Under the pieces are notes generated by a model. The model was given only the letters and a program-made list of their open reading frames with translations. It did not search any database and had not been told where the DNA came from. DNA of 22,720 nt from the NCBI GenBank assembly GCA_002291845.1, contig DBAU01000063.1:1-22720 (forward strand), written 5' to 3'. Made by a program: the position numbers and the translations under genes. Below are positions 1-7,341 of the stretch, piece after piece. Source of the DNA: Alphaproteobacteria bacterium UBA1002. GTDB lineage: Bacteria > Pseudomonadota > Alphaproteobacteria > Rickettsiales > UBA998. Positions within the stretch are counted from its first letter, which is position 1, and the number at the start of each line of letters is the position of its first letter.

Positions 1-658
1 CATAGCCGCGGCCCCAGACGGTTTCGATATAGTTATCGCCGCTGGAGGCTTCTGCCAGCTTCTTACGGAGCTTGCAGACAAACACGTCAATGATTTTCAG
101 TTCCGGCTCATCAATGCCGCCGTAGAGATGATTGAGGAACATCTCTTTAGTTAGCGTGGAGCCTTTGCGCAGCGAAAGCAGCTCGAGAATCGCGTATTCC
201 TTGCTGGTCAGGTGGACGGGCTTGCTGTCCACTTCCACCGAGCGGGTATCGAGATTGACGACCAGTTTGCCGGTGCGGATGATCGACTCAGAATGGCCCT
301 TCGAGCGGCGCACAATCGCCTGAATGCGGGCGATCAGCTCGCCTTTATTGAAGGGCTTGGTGAGGTAATCATCGGCGCCATAGCCCAGGCCTTTGATCTT
401 CTGATCCGGGCCGGAAAGGCCGGAGAGAATCAGGATCGGCGTGGTGATTTTGGCGGCGCGGAAACGGCGAAGCACCTCATAACCGTCGATGTCAGGCAGC
501 ATCAGGTCGAGAATGATGATGTCGTAATCGTAAATGCGGCCGATTTCGAGCCCTTCTTCGCCCAGCTCGGTCGAGTCGCAAATGATGCCTTCAGAGGCGA
601 GCGACAGCTCGATAGCCTTCGCGGTGGAGGGATCGTCTTCAACGAGGAGAACGCGCAT
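1..658 (-). CDS. ctrA: CtrA cell-cycle response regulator (3' end cut by window)
   Basis: OmpR-family DNA-binding response regulator that in alphaproteobacteria controls flagellar, pilus, division and DNA-replication genes after phosphorelay through CckA/ChpT. About 219 residues are visible of a family that usually runs to roughly 230. The receiver domain opens MRVLLVEDDPSTAKAIEL with acidic pocket E7/D8/D9. The phosphoacceptor is D51 in the context YDYDIIILDLMLPD, and the conserved lysine lies in DDYLTKPF. The winged-helix domain has the family phrases KEYAILELLSLRKG, TKEMFLNHLYGG, DEPELKIIDVFVCKLRKKL and ETVWGRGY, where the window ends. The ATG at 656-658 has a GAGG Shine-Dalgarno (666-669) seven bases upstream. 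The gene is divergent from fliI, and the shared intergenic region has a CtrA box and GANTC sites, which suggests autoregulation and methylation-linked control as in Caulobacter. The identification is very secure. Confidence 0.97.
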   Translation of the reverse strand, partial: MRVLLVEDDPSTAKAIELSLASEGIICDSTELGEEGLEIGRIYDYDIIILDLMLPDIDGYEVLRRFRAAKITTPILILSGLSGPDQKIKGLGYGADDYLTKPFNKGELIARIQAIVRRSKGHSESIIRTGKLVVNLDTRSVEVDSKPVHLTSKEYAILELLSLRKGSTLTKEMFLNHLYGGIDEPELKIIDVFVCKLRKKLAEASSGDNYIETVWGRGY

Positions 659-741
659 GTTTAAACCTCAATCCAATAAAAAATGGTTAATGCGTACATC
701 AGTGATAGGCAGCCAAAATTCGAAAAGCAAGTGGAATTAAG

Positions 742-759
742 GATTCACTCTATTGAATC
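742..759. promoter_or_regulatory. Pair of GANTC (CcrM-type) methylation sites upstream of ctrA
   Basis: GATTC at 742-746 and GAATC at 755-759 lie within 20 bases of each other in the ctrA-fliI intergenic region and next to the CtrA box. In Caulobacter a GANTC site in the ctrA P1 promoter makes transcription sensitive to hemimethylation by CcrM. The sites are seen directly; the regulatory role here is inferred from that precedent. Confidence 0.5.
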
Positions 760-760
760 A

Positions 761-775
761 TTAATATAGTCTTAA
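761..775. promoter_or_regulatory. CtrA binding box (TTAA-N7-TTAA) between ctrA and fliI
   Basis: TTAATATAGTCTTAA is a perfect match to the TTAA-N7-TTAA consensus of CtrA. It lies 103 bases upstream of the ctrA start and 121 bases upstream of the fliI start, so it could serve either direction. A third TTAA (785-788) follows, and the region downstream to about 812 is very AT-rich, as expected for a promoter. An ATGGTTAA (683-690, which reads TTAACCAT on the ctrA strand) lies closer to the ctrA start and matches a CtrA half-site described in Caulobacter. Binding has not been shown. Confidence 0.65.
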
Positions 776-895
776 TCGTTGCAATTAACAATAATTATTT
801 ATAAGGTCTTGCTCTATCATTCGCCTATACTCTTGATCATTGAAGAATGCCCTCATGATGACTGTTCGTCGTGGCCTGCGTAATGAGGCGCCATT

Positions 896-2275
896 GTGCT
901 GATTGAGCAACAGATGAATGCCCTCTCCGGGCTCTCCCCCATTAAGCTTTACGGCACCGTCGGCAGCGTCCGGGGGCTCATTATCACGTGCAGCGGGCTG
1001 GAAAGCGCCTTGCGCGTCGGGGATCGCTGCAAAATTCATCGTATCGGGCATCTCGGAGAGGATAAGCCGTTGATGTGCGAGGTCACCGGATTTGACCGCT
1101 CGGAGGCACTCCTGATGCCGTTCGGCGCGCTGGAGGGCATCGGACCGGGCGCCAAAGTCGAGCTAATGGCGAATGATTCGACCGTCCGCCCCCATGCCGG
1201 CTGGCTGGGGCGCATTGTCAATGCCTTCGGCGAACCGATTGATGGAAAAGGCCCCCTCCCCCCCGGCCCGGCACCGTACATGGTCCGCGGCACCCCGCCC
1301 CCGGCGCAGGCGCGCGCGCGCGTGGCGGGGAAAATGGATCTCGGCGTGCGTGCCATGAATACGTTTCTCACCTGCTGCCACGGCCAGCGCCTGGGCATTT
1401 TCGCCGGCTCTGGGGTGGGGAAATCCATCTTGATGTCCATGCTGGCGCGCTACTCCAAAGCCACCGTCAACGTGATCGGACTGATCGGCGAGCGTGGCCG
1501 CGAGGTGCAGGAGTTTATTGAGGATGACCTCGGCGAGGAGGGGCTAAAGCGCTCGATTCTGGTCGTTGCCACCTCGTCCGAGCCCGCCCTTATGCGCCGC
1601 GAGGCCGCCTACATGACGCTGGCGATCGCTGAGTATTTCCGCGATCAGGGCGAGGAGGTGCTTTGCCTGATGGACTCTGTCACCCGCTTTGCCATGGCAC
1701 AGCGTGAGATCGGCCTCTCCACCGGCGAGCCCCCCACCACCAAAGGCTATACCCCCACCGTGTTTTCCGAGCTGCCGCGCCTGCTCGAGCGCGCCGGGCC
1801 GGGCCTTAAAGGCCAGGGTAATATCACCGGCCTGTTTACCGTGCTGGTAGAAGGGGATGACACCAACGAGCCCATTTCTGACACGGTACGCGGGATTCTC
1901 GATGGCCATATCGTGCTCGACCGCAAGATTGCCGAGCGCGGGCGCTATCCGGCCATCAACATCCTACGTAGCGTGTCGCGGACGATGCCCGACTGTAACT
2001 CCGAAGCGGAGAACGAGCTCGTCATTACCGCCCGCGCCCTGCTCTCCACCTATGAGGATATGGCCGAGATGATCCGCCTTGGCGCTTACCGTAAAGGCAG
2101 CGACCCAGCCGTGGATAAGGCCATACAATATTATCCGCAGATTGAGGCGTTCTTGTCGCAGAAAATGGATGAAGGCACCACGCTCGAGGAAGGCTATGCC
2201 GGCTTGGCCGAGATTCTGGGCCTCAAGCAATGGCCACCGCAGCCCAAACCCCAAGGCATGCCCCTAAAGCGCTGA
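896..2275 (+). CDS. fliI: Flagellar export ATPase FliI
   Basis: Cytoplasmic hexameric ATPase of the flagellar type III export apparatus, related to the F1 beta subunit; with FliH and FliJ it drives delivery of export substrates. The 459 residues match the family length. The N-terminal beta-barrel is followed by a Walker A motif GSGVGKS near residues 171-177, then LIGERGREVQEF, a Walker B segment VLCLMDSVTRFAMAQRE near residue 255, and the FliI/YscN phrase STGEPPTTKGYTPTVFSEL. The start is taken as GTG at 896, preceded by GAGG (885-888) at seven bases; an in-frame stop lies at 884. ATG at 914 is the alternative start and would lose six residues. It is first in a run that continues with fliJ and lies divergent from ctrA across a CtrA box. 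FliI rather than the virulence homologue SctN is favoured by the CtrA context, but sequence alone separates them poorly. Confidence 0.93.
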   Translation: MLIEQQMNALSGLSPIKLYGTVGSVRGLIITCSGLESALRVGDRCKIHRIGHLGEDKPLMCEVTGFDRSEALLMPFGALEGIGPGAKVELMANDSTVRPHAGWLGRIVNAFGEPIDGKGPLPPGPAPYMVRGTPPPAQARARVAGKMDLGVRAMNTFLTCCHGQRLGIFAGSGVGKSILMSMLARYSKATVNVIGLIGERGREVQEFIEDDLGEEGLKRSILVVATSSEPALMRREAAYMTLAIAEYFRDQGEEVLCLMDSVTRFAMAQREIGLSTGEPPTTKGYTPTVFSELPRLLERAGPGLKGQGNITGLFTVLVEGDDTNEPISDTVRGILDGHIVLDRKIAERGRYPAINILRSVSRTMPDCNSEAENELVITARALLSTYEDMAEMIRLGAYRKGSDPAVDKAIQYYPQIEAFLSQKMDEGTTLEEGYAGLAEILGLKQWPPQPKPQGMPLKR

Positions 2276-2427
2276 TGTGCGCCATTTTTTTCTAGATTTT
2301 ATGTCCGTTGCAGTCTATTCCCCCTGATAGATGCGTCCCAAACGCAGTGCTATTTTCATGGATTGGTCATTTGCTTCCGCCGTTTGGAAACATTAAACTT
2401 CGATAGCTAATAAGGACGCCACGCATC

Positions 2428-2853
2428 GTGAAGGGCCTCAAAACACTGATTCGTCTGCAGAAGAATCGCCTTGATGCATTGCGCAAGGATCTCGTGTTGC
2501 TTGAGACAGAAAAAGAGCAGTTTGAAGCGTTCTCACAACAACTTCTGGAATCGCTACATGCCGAATTGCAGGCTGCCGAAGGGATGGCTGAGATGCGTGG
2601 ATTTTTTGGCGATTTTTCAGCTCGTATTAAGCGCCAGCGACAGCAGATTGCCCAGCATGTCGCTGGACTGGAGCGTCGGATGAGCGCTCTGCGCGAACAG
2701 ATGGCAGATGTGTTTTCCGAACAGAAAAAATACGAGATTGCCCTGGAACAGCATACTGAGCGCCAGAAAGCAGCTGCTCAGGCGCGCGAACAGCAGCAGA
2801 TGGATGAGCTGGCTGTACAGCGTTTTCACCGTCAGCGAGAGGAACGCACATGA
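2428..2853 (+). CDS. fliJ: FliJ-like flagellar export chaperone
   Basis: A 141-residue, strongly charged, coiled-coil protein opening MKGLKTLIRLQKNRLDALRK, which resembles alphaproteobacterial FliJ N-termini. FliJ is the stalk-like component of the FliI ATPase and recycles export chaperones. Heptad-rich helices fill almost the whole length, with many Gln, Glu and Arg and no membrane segment. FliJ proteins diverge quickly, so the call rests mainly on size, coiled-coil character, the opening motif and its place directly after fliI. It starts with GTG at 2428, with AAGGA (2412-2416) upstream at a rather long spacing. The 152-base gap from fliI shows no clear promoter or terminator. Its stop overlaps the next start in an ATGA. 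Confidence 0.75.
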   Translation: MKGLKTLIRLQKNRLDALRKDLVLLETEKEQFEAFSQQLLESLHAELQAAEGMAEMRGFFGDFSARIKRQRQQIAQHVAGLERRMSALREQMADVFSEQKKYEIALEQHTERQKAAAQAREQQQMDELAVQRFHRQREERT

Positions 2854-3470
2854 GCCTGCGCACGGTGTGGTTTCTTTGCTTACTTATCCTCAGCGGCTGC
2901 CTTGATAATGTATCGGTGCAAAACCGCTACAACGAGGAACGTGACGAGTGCCGCAGTCAGGCTGAGGAACGCTTCAGCCAATACGCGGGAGAAGCATCTG
3001 AATTAGAAGATCGCGCCCGAAATACCGAGCTGGCCACGCTGTTCAGCCAATGCATGCGCAAACGAGGATGGACCGTCGCCACCCCAAACCGTGGTCGCGA
3101 TACCGCGCAAAATCAGCCTTTTCCCGGACAGACGAATCCGCCACCAGTAAATGCGTCTACAGTTGCGCCAGCTCCCGCCACTGCCACCGCTGTGCCAGCC
3201 CCCCTGATCCTTGCGCCTACGCCAGGATATATGCCTTACCGCGCCCCGACCTCAGGCGCGGTGATCGCGCCGCCTCCGGCAGCCACCACGCCTGTTAAAT
3301 CCCCCTCTCTCATAAAGCCCTCTGCCAAGCCACCGGTGAGCCAGCCGTCACCGCGGCCAGTGACAAAAGCAAAAGCAGAGCCGTCGCTCGAAGAGCCGAC
3401 GTCGCGCCCCCCCACAAGCGCGCAGGAGTTACTCGATCATCACCTTACCTCTGAGCCTGCGCGCCCATGA
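2850..3470 (+). CDS. Proline-rich lipoprotein of unknown function
   Basis: A 206-residue predicted lipoprotein. The signal peptide MSLRTVWFLCLLILSGC ends in the lipobox LSG-C, giving a lipidated Cys17. Residues 18 to about 75 form a charged helical segment with two cysteines (around RDECRSQ and FSQCMRKRGW). The segment CMRKRGW recalls a motif seen in small lipoproteins of this type, where a conserved Cys precedes a Gly-Trp. From about residue 85 the chain is low complexity, rich in Pro, Ala, Thr and Ser, and ends with a basic/acidic tail. Such a tail would suit a linker across periplasm or peptidoglycan. ATGA overlaps on both sides (with fliJ and queD) imply translational coupling, so a link to flagellar assembly is possible. 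I do not recognise a family. Confidence 0.8.
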   Translation: MSLRTVWFLCLLILSGCLDNVSVQNRYNEERDECRSQAEERFSQYAGEASELEDRARNTELATLFSQCMRKRGWTVATPNRGRDTAQNQPFPGQTNPPPVNASTVAPAPATATAVPAPLILAPTPGYMPYRAPTSGAVIAPPPAATTPVKSPSLIKPSAKPPVSQPSPRPVTKAKAEPSLEEPTSRPPTSAQELLDHHLTSEPARP

Positions 3471-3910
3471 CCACTTTGTCCCCCCGCATTCGCTGCACCC
3501 GTAGGCTGGAATTTGATGCCGCTCACCGCGTGATGGAGCATGAGAGCAAATGCAAACACCTGCACGGCCACCGCTATGTGATCGAAGCCACGTTCGAGGC
3601 AACAGCCTTGGACGCTCTGGACCGGGTGATTGACTTCGGCGTGATCAAAGAGCGCCTGGGGCATTGGGTGGATACTCATTGGGATCACGCAACAATTCTT
3701 AATGTAAAAGACGCAGCTCTAGGCGAAGCCATTGCAGCGCAAACTTTCCAGAAAATCTATTATCTTAACGGGAATCCAACTGCTGAAAAGATGGCTGAAT
3801 ATTTATTCAGCGAAATATGTCCTTCCCTATTCGCTGGTAGCGATGTGCGCTGCGTCCGCCTGCGTCTTTATGAGACCCCTAATTGCTACGCAGACGTGGA
3901 AGCCCCCTGA
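3467..3910 (+). CDS. queD: 6-carboxy-tetrahydropterin synthase (QueD/PTPS family)
   Basis: Cytoplasmic zinc enzyme of the 6-pyruvoyl-tetrahydropterin synthase family. QueD converts dihydroneopterin triphosphate to 6-carboxytetrahydropterin for queuosine tRNA modification. The 147 residues show the zinc ligands H20 (FDAAHRV), H33 and H35 (HLHGH), the catalytic cysteine C29 in CKHLHGH, the DFGVIKE motif and a WDHATILN segment with the partner His. A late YETPNCYADV supplies the substrate-binding Glu. The start overlaps the previous stop in an ATGA, so it belongs to the transcription unit led by fliI, an unusual place for a queuosine gene. The family is certain. QueD is preferred over eukaryotic-type PTPS by bacterial context, but no other que gene is visible here. 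Confidence 0.9.
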   Translation: MTTLSPRIRCTRRLEFDAAHRVMEHESKCKHLHGHRYVIEATFEATALDALDRVIDFGVIKERLGHWVDTHWDHATILNVKDAALGEAIAAQTFQKIYYLNGNPTAEKMAEYLFSEICPSLFAGSDVRCVRLRLYETPNCYADVEAP

Positions 3911-4007
3911 GTCCGCTCATGGCTCGCGGGGAGACACGGCCGCTGAGATAGGCAACCAAAGAAACGCAGCTTCGAGCGCAAAGAAAAAAAGCCTGTGGGG
4001 CGCCGCC

Positions 4008-4964
4008 CTAGTTCACTTTTACGCGCTTGCCGCCGCGGCCATGGTCAAACCCGGCCTTATCGGTGGTTTCTGTATCTACCACCCGTAGGTTTTCCCACGC
4101 CCGCTTGTAGTAGCTTGGGCTTTGGGACAACGCCATGTTCAGATAGCTTTTTGCCATCACATCGTTGGATGCAAGGTGGGCGTAAAGGCCGAGGTTGTTA
4201 TAAAGCTGCGGCCCAGAGAGATGTTTGCTGGCAATCTGCTCCGCCATATCCATATCGCCGGCGATGCCGTACACCATTGCCAGATTGAGATCGATCTGCT
4301 TCTGCAGCACACTGCCTGGCTCCGCCAGATCTGAGGCCTTCTCCAGCGCGGTGCGCGCATCCGGGAAGTTACGCTGCACCGCCTGAGTGAGCCCTGCATT
4401 ATTGAGGACTGAGGGATTATTGGGGCTGTATTTCAGCGCCTCGGCAAAATAGATGAGCGACTCATCGTACATGTGACGCTGAACAAAAAGCAATCCCATC
4501 GCATTAAGGGTACGCCAGCGTTTAGGGTCTTTTCGCATTAATTCGCTGAATATTTTGCCTGCATCTGCAAAATTATTCTGCGCCATCATGCTCAAGCCCA
4601 GCCCTTCTTTGGCCTCTATATTATCTGGCTCTGCGGTTAACAGAGCCTCATAGGAGCGCTGTGCCAACTCCGGTTTACCGCCGCGCCGGGCCGCTTCCGC
4701 ATACCCTGTCAAATACCGGATGTTTTTTCCATCACGGTCCAAAAGCTGACGGTAAATCATGCCCGCTTTTTCAAACTCACCTTTATTCATGAGCTCTATA
4801 GCCGCTTTTTCCTGCGTGGAAGAAACCCCATCAACCTCAGGCCCCGGCATGGTTTCCTCAAGAAACTTATCCAGGCCCAGGGTCGGTGCGTGGTCTCTGG
4901 GAGTGCATGCAACCATGCAGGGAAGCATGGCACATATCACTAATCGGTGACGCAAAGGCATCAT
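4008..4964 (-). CDS. TPR-repeat lipoprotein, TadD-like
   Basis: A lipoprotein of about 318 residues built of tetratricopeptide repeats. The N-terminus MMPLRHRLVICAMLPCMVAC fits a lipoprotein signal with lipobox MVA-C. From about residue 50 there are roughly six TPR units, including EKAGMIYRQLLDRDG, AQRSYEALLTAEPDN, DAGKIFSELMRKDPK, DESLIYFAEALKYSPNN, and a late NNLGLYAHLAS. This composition and length match TadD, the outer-membrane lipoprotein thought to help assemble the Tad secretin for Flp pili, but no other tad gene is in view, so the symbol is withheld. ATG at 4964 is preferred; the frame can extend to a TTG at 4973, but the only Shine-Dalgarno-like GAG (4976-4978) suits the ATG. It is transcribed alone, against its neighbours. 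It could be a biogenesis partner for the pilin-like proteins at 10572-14369, which is inference. Confidence 0.8.
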   Translation of the reverse strand: MMPLRHRLVICAMLPCMVACTPRDHAPTLGLDKFLEETMPGPEVDGVSSTQEKAAIELMNKGEFEKAGMIYRQLLDRDGKNIRYLTGYAEAARRGGKPELAQRSYEALLTAEPDNIEAKEGLGLSMMAQNNFADAGKIFSELMRKDPKRWRTLNAMGLLFVQRHMYDESLIYFAEALKYSPNNPSVLNNAGLTQAVQRNFPDARTALEKASDLAEPGSVLQKQIDLNLAMVYGIAGDMDMAEQIASKHLSGPQLYNNLGLYAHLASNDVMAKSYLNMALSQSPSYYKRAWENLRVVDTETTDKAGFDHGRGGKRVKVN

Positions 4965-5078
4965 AATCAACAACGCTCACAATGAGATAAAACCATTTTT
5001 CATACTCATAGCCCTGAACTAACCACTGGTGCAAATGTTTTGCTGTATTTTTCTGCGTGATCGGTTAGTGTCGCGCGC

Positions 5079-6080
5079 ATGACGGAATGGTCAAAGTTTC
5101 CTCTTATTAAGCGCTTTTCAGGCGCCTCCCTGCCTAGCCTTGTGCAGCCGGGCAGCCGTCGTTTTCCGCACCGCGACTTACTGGGCATCGAGCCGCTTAG
5201 CGCGTCCGATATTTTGGCTATTCTTGATCTAGCAGATCAGTATGTCGCTCGTAACCAGGCGGTGGATAAAAAGCACTCCATTCTGAAGGGCCGCACTCAG
5301 CTGAATTTGTTTTTCGAGAATTCCACCCGTACGCGCACCAGCTTTGAGCTGGCGGGTAAACGCCTTGGCGCAGATGTCATCAATATGTCGGTGGCCACTT
5401 CCTCTGTCAAAAAAGGCGAAACGCTGATTGATACGGCCATGACACTCAACGCCATGCGGCCGGATTTCATCGTGGTGCGCCACCCGGAATCCGGCGCGGT
5501 GCATTTGCTGGCGGAGAAGGTCAATTGTGCGGTCATCAATGCCGGTGACGGGGCGCATGAGCACCCGACGCAGGCCTTGCTCGATGCGCTCACCATCCGC
5601 CGCAAGAAAGGCACCATCGCCGGACTGAAGGTGGCCATCTGTGGTGACGTGCTGAATTCGCGCGTGGCCCGCTCTAACATGCTACTGCTCCATAAGCTCG
5701 GTGCGCGCGTTTCCATCTGCGCGCCGCGCACCCTGATGCCCTGCGCGCCGGAGCAATGGGGCGCCGACGTGCATTTCCGCATGGAAGACGCGCTGCGGGA
5801 TGCCGATATCGTGATGATGCTGCGCATCCAGACGGAGCGTATGAGCGGCAATTTCGTCCCCTCCCCGCGCGAATATTTCCACCGCTTCGGGCTGGATCGT
5901 GCCAAACTCTCGCACGCCAAGCCGGATGCGCTGGTCATGCACCCCGGCCCTATCAACCGCGGCATCGAGATCGACACGTATATTGCCGACGACATCGAAC
6001 GCAGCGTGATCCTCGATCAGGTCGAAATGGGCGTGGCCGTCCGCCAGGCGGTGCTGGAGCTGCTCAGCCAATCAGCCTAA
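5079..6080 (+). CDS. pyrB: Aspartate carbamoyltransferase catalytic subunit
   Basis: Catalyses carbamoyl phosphate plus aspartate to carbamoyl aspartate, the committed step of pyrimidine synthesis. The carbamoyl-phosphate site STRTRTSFE begins at residue 82, the SSVKKGE loop that reaches into the neighbouring active site is near 108-114, and HPTQALLD begins at 162. The aspartate-side motifs MMLRIQTER and MHPGPINRG follow. The 333 residues are about 20 longer than the usual 305-315 because of an N-terminal extension before HRDLLGIEPLS. The ATG at 5079 has no clear Shine-Dalgarno, but no later in-frame Met precedes the domain. No pyrI regulatory chain is seen, as is usual in alphaproteobacteria. 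It leads a plus-strand run that includes pyrC and pyrF. Confidence 0.96.
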   Translation: MTEWSKFPLIKRFSGASLPSLVQPGSRRFPHRDLLGIEPLSASDILAILDLADQYVARNQAVDKKHSILKGRTQLNLFFENSTRTRTSFELAGKRLGADVINMSVATSSVKKGETLIDTAMTLNAMRPDFIVVRHPESGAVHLLAEKVNCAVINAGDGAHEHPTQALLDALTIRRKKGTIAGLKVAICGDVLNSRVARSNMLLLHKLGARVSICAPRTLMPCAPEQWGADVHFRMEDALRDADIVMMLRIQTERMSGNFVPSPREYFHRFGLDRAKLSHAKPDALVMHPGPINRGIEIDTYIADDIERSVILDQVEMGVAVRQAVLELLSQSA

Positions 6081-6168
6081 CTTTTTTACGTGTCGATGCC
6101 ACGCACATTGCTGCGTCGCAACATGTTCTGTTCACCGAAATTTCAATGATTAGCGTCATACTTTTGGG

Positions 6169-7326
6169 ATGGCCACCCCTCGCAAACAATACCATTCCTT
6201 AAACGGCCTACGGGCCTTTGCTGCGCTCTGGGTAATGGCCTTTCATACCTCCGCATGGAGCGGCAACGCTTACAGTTCCCTCACCCTCTTTGGGGAAACG
6301 TACAATACCAGCTTCCTGCTGCAGGCATGGTATGGGGTGGATTTGTTTTTCGTGATGTCCGGGTTCCTGCTGTACCTGGCCTTTGTGGATGACACAAAAC
6401 CCGTGCCCGCCTGGCGCCCCTTTATGTCAGCGCGGCTATGGCGACTCGGTCCACCGTACTGGGCGCAGCTGCTGTTTTTCCTCTTGCTGCCGCTGATTTC
6501 TACGCAGGCCGTGCGTCTCTTCACCGAAGGCTCTTACGCCTGGGACGTGGTGGCGTTGCAAGCGCTGATGCTGCACAAGCTACCCTTTACGCCGCAGCCA
6601 ATGTTCCTCAACACTGTGTGGTGGACGCTGTGCCATGAAATCAGCTTTTATGCATTGTTCCCCTTCATTCTATACATCATCCGCCGTCTTGGCTTTGCGG
6701 CGGGGCTGGGCACCATGCTTGCAGTAGCGGTGGGAAGCCGTATCGCGCTGGTGGAGGTAGCGCAGTATGATGTCGGCGCGTTTATGAGTTTCGTGCCCAC
6801 CCGGCTGGATCAATTCGGCTTTGGCATGCTGGCAGCGCATCTGCTCTCAACCCGCCCCGTCCCCCGCGTCGCGCAGCATATAATGGGCAACCCTCTGCTT
6901 TTGCTGGCTGCGCTCACGCTCTATCTGGGTCAGCTCTATTTCATCAGCGGGCAGGGATTTGATAGCAGCGCCAGCCGTTATGGCTATATGATCCACTACG
7001 TCTGGCCGACAACCTCTTCACTACTGGCGGCCTCTATACTCTATCTGCTGGTGCAGGAGACACGCTATACCCGCGCCGTATTTACATTCAGGCCCCTGCC
7101 CTGGCTGGGCGCGCTTAGCTACAGCTTCTACCTTTGGCACCTGCCGATGCTTTACCTTCTGCAACATTACACATGGGTACCCGGCGGCTATCCCGGTCAG
7201 GGGCTGGTGATTCCCTGCCTTCAGGCATTTGCCGTGAGTCTTCCCGTTGCCGCAATTTCTTATTATGGTGTAGAGCTTCCTGTCTTGCGCTGGCGTACAA
7301 GGATGGTACAACAGGCGAAATCCTAA
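6169..7326 (+). CDS. Acyltransferase family 3 (OafA/YrhL-type) membrane protein
   Basis: A 385-residue polytopic inner-membrane acyltransferase of the family that O-acetylates lipopolysaccharide, capsule, Nod factor or peptidoglycan sugars. The family signatures are clear: LNGLRAFAALWVMAFH (with the catalytic-type His) near residues 10-25, GVDLFFVMSGFLLYLAF near 56, an ISFYALFPFILYIIRRLG segment, and LSYSFYLWHLPMLYLLQ near 319. About ten hydrophobic helices can be counted. The acceptor cannot be told from sequence; modification of a cell-envelope polysaccharide is most likely. It lies between pyrB and pyrC, which are commonly adjacent in alphaproteobacteria. Only 15 bases separate it from pyrC, so it is probably cotranscribed. 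Base composition matches its neighbours. Confidence 0.88.
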   Translation: MATPRKQYHSLNGLRAFAALWVMAFHTSAWSGNAYSSLTLFGETYNTSFLLQAWYGVDLFFVMSGFLLYLAFVDDTKPVPAWRPFMSARLWRLGPPYWAQLLFFLLLPLISTQAVRLFTEGSYAWDVVALQALMLHKLPFTPQPMFLNTVWWTLCHEISFYALFPFILYIIRRLGFAAGLGTMLAVAVGSRIALVEVAQYDVGAFMSFVPTRLDQFGFGMLAAHLLSTRPVPRVAQHIMGNPLLLLAALTLYLGQLYFISGQGFDSSASRYGYMIHYVWPTTSSLLAASILYLLVQETRYTRAVFTFRPLPWLGALSYSFYLWHLPMLYLLQHYTWVPGGYPGQGLVIPCLQAFAVSLPVAAISYYGVELPVLRWRTRMVQQAKS

Positions 7327-7341
7327 AAAACCGGGTTCGCC

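Noticed and set aside
212..664. Open plus-strand frame of 150 codons opposite ctrA
   Set aside because: It is a shadow of the GC-rich ctrA frame, which matches CtrA throughout.
855..902. Short reading frame MMTVRRGLRNEAPLC overlapping the fliI start, as a possible leader peptide
   Set aside because: No Shine-Dalgarno, no attenuator-like hairpin, and the overlap with fliI is short; chance frame is likelier.
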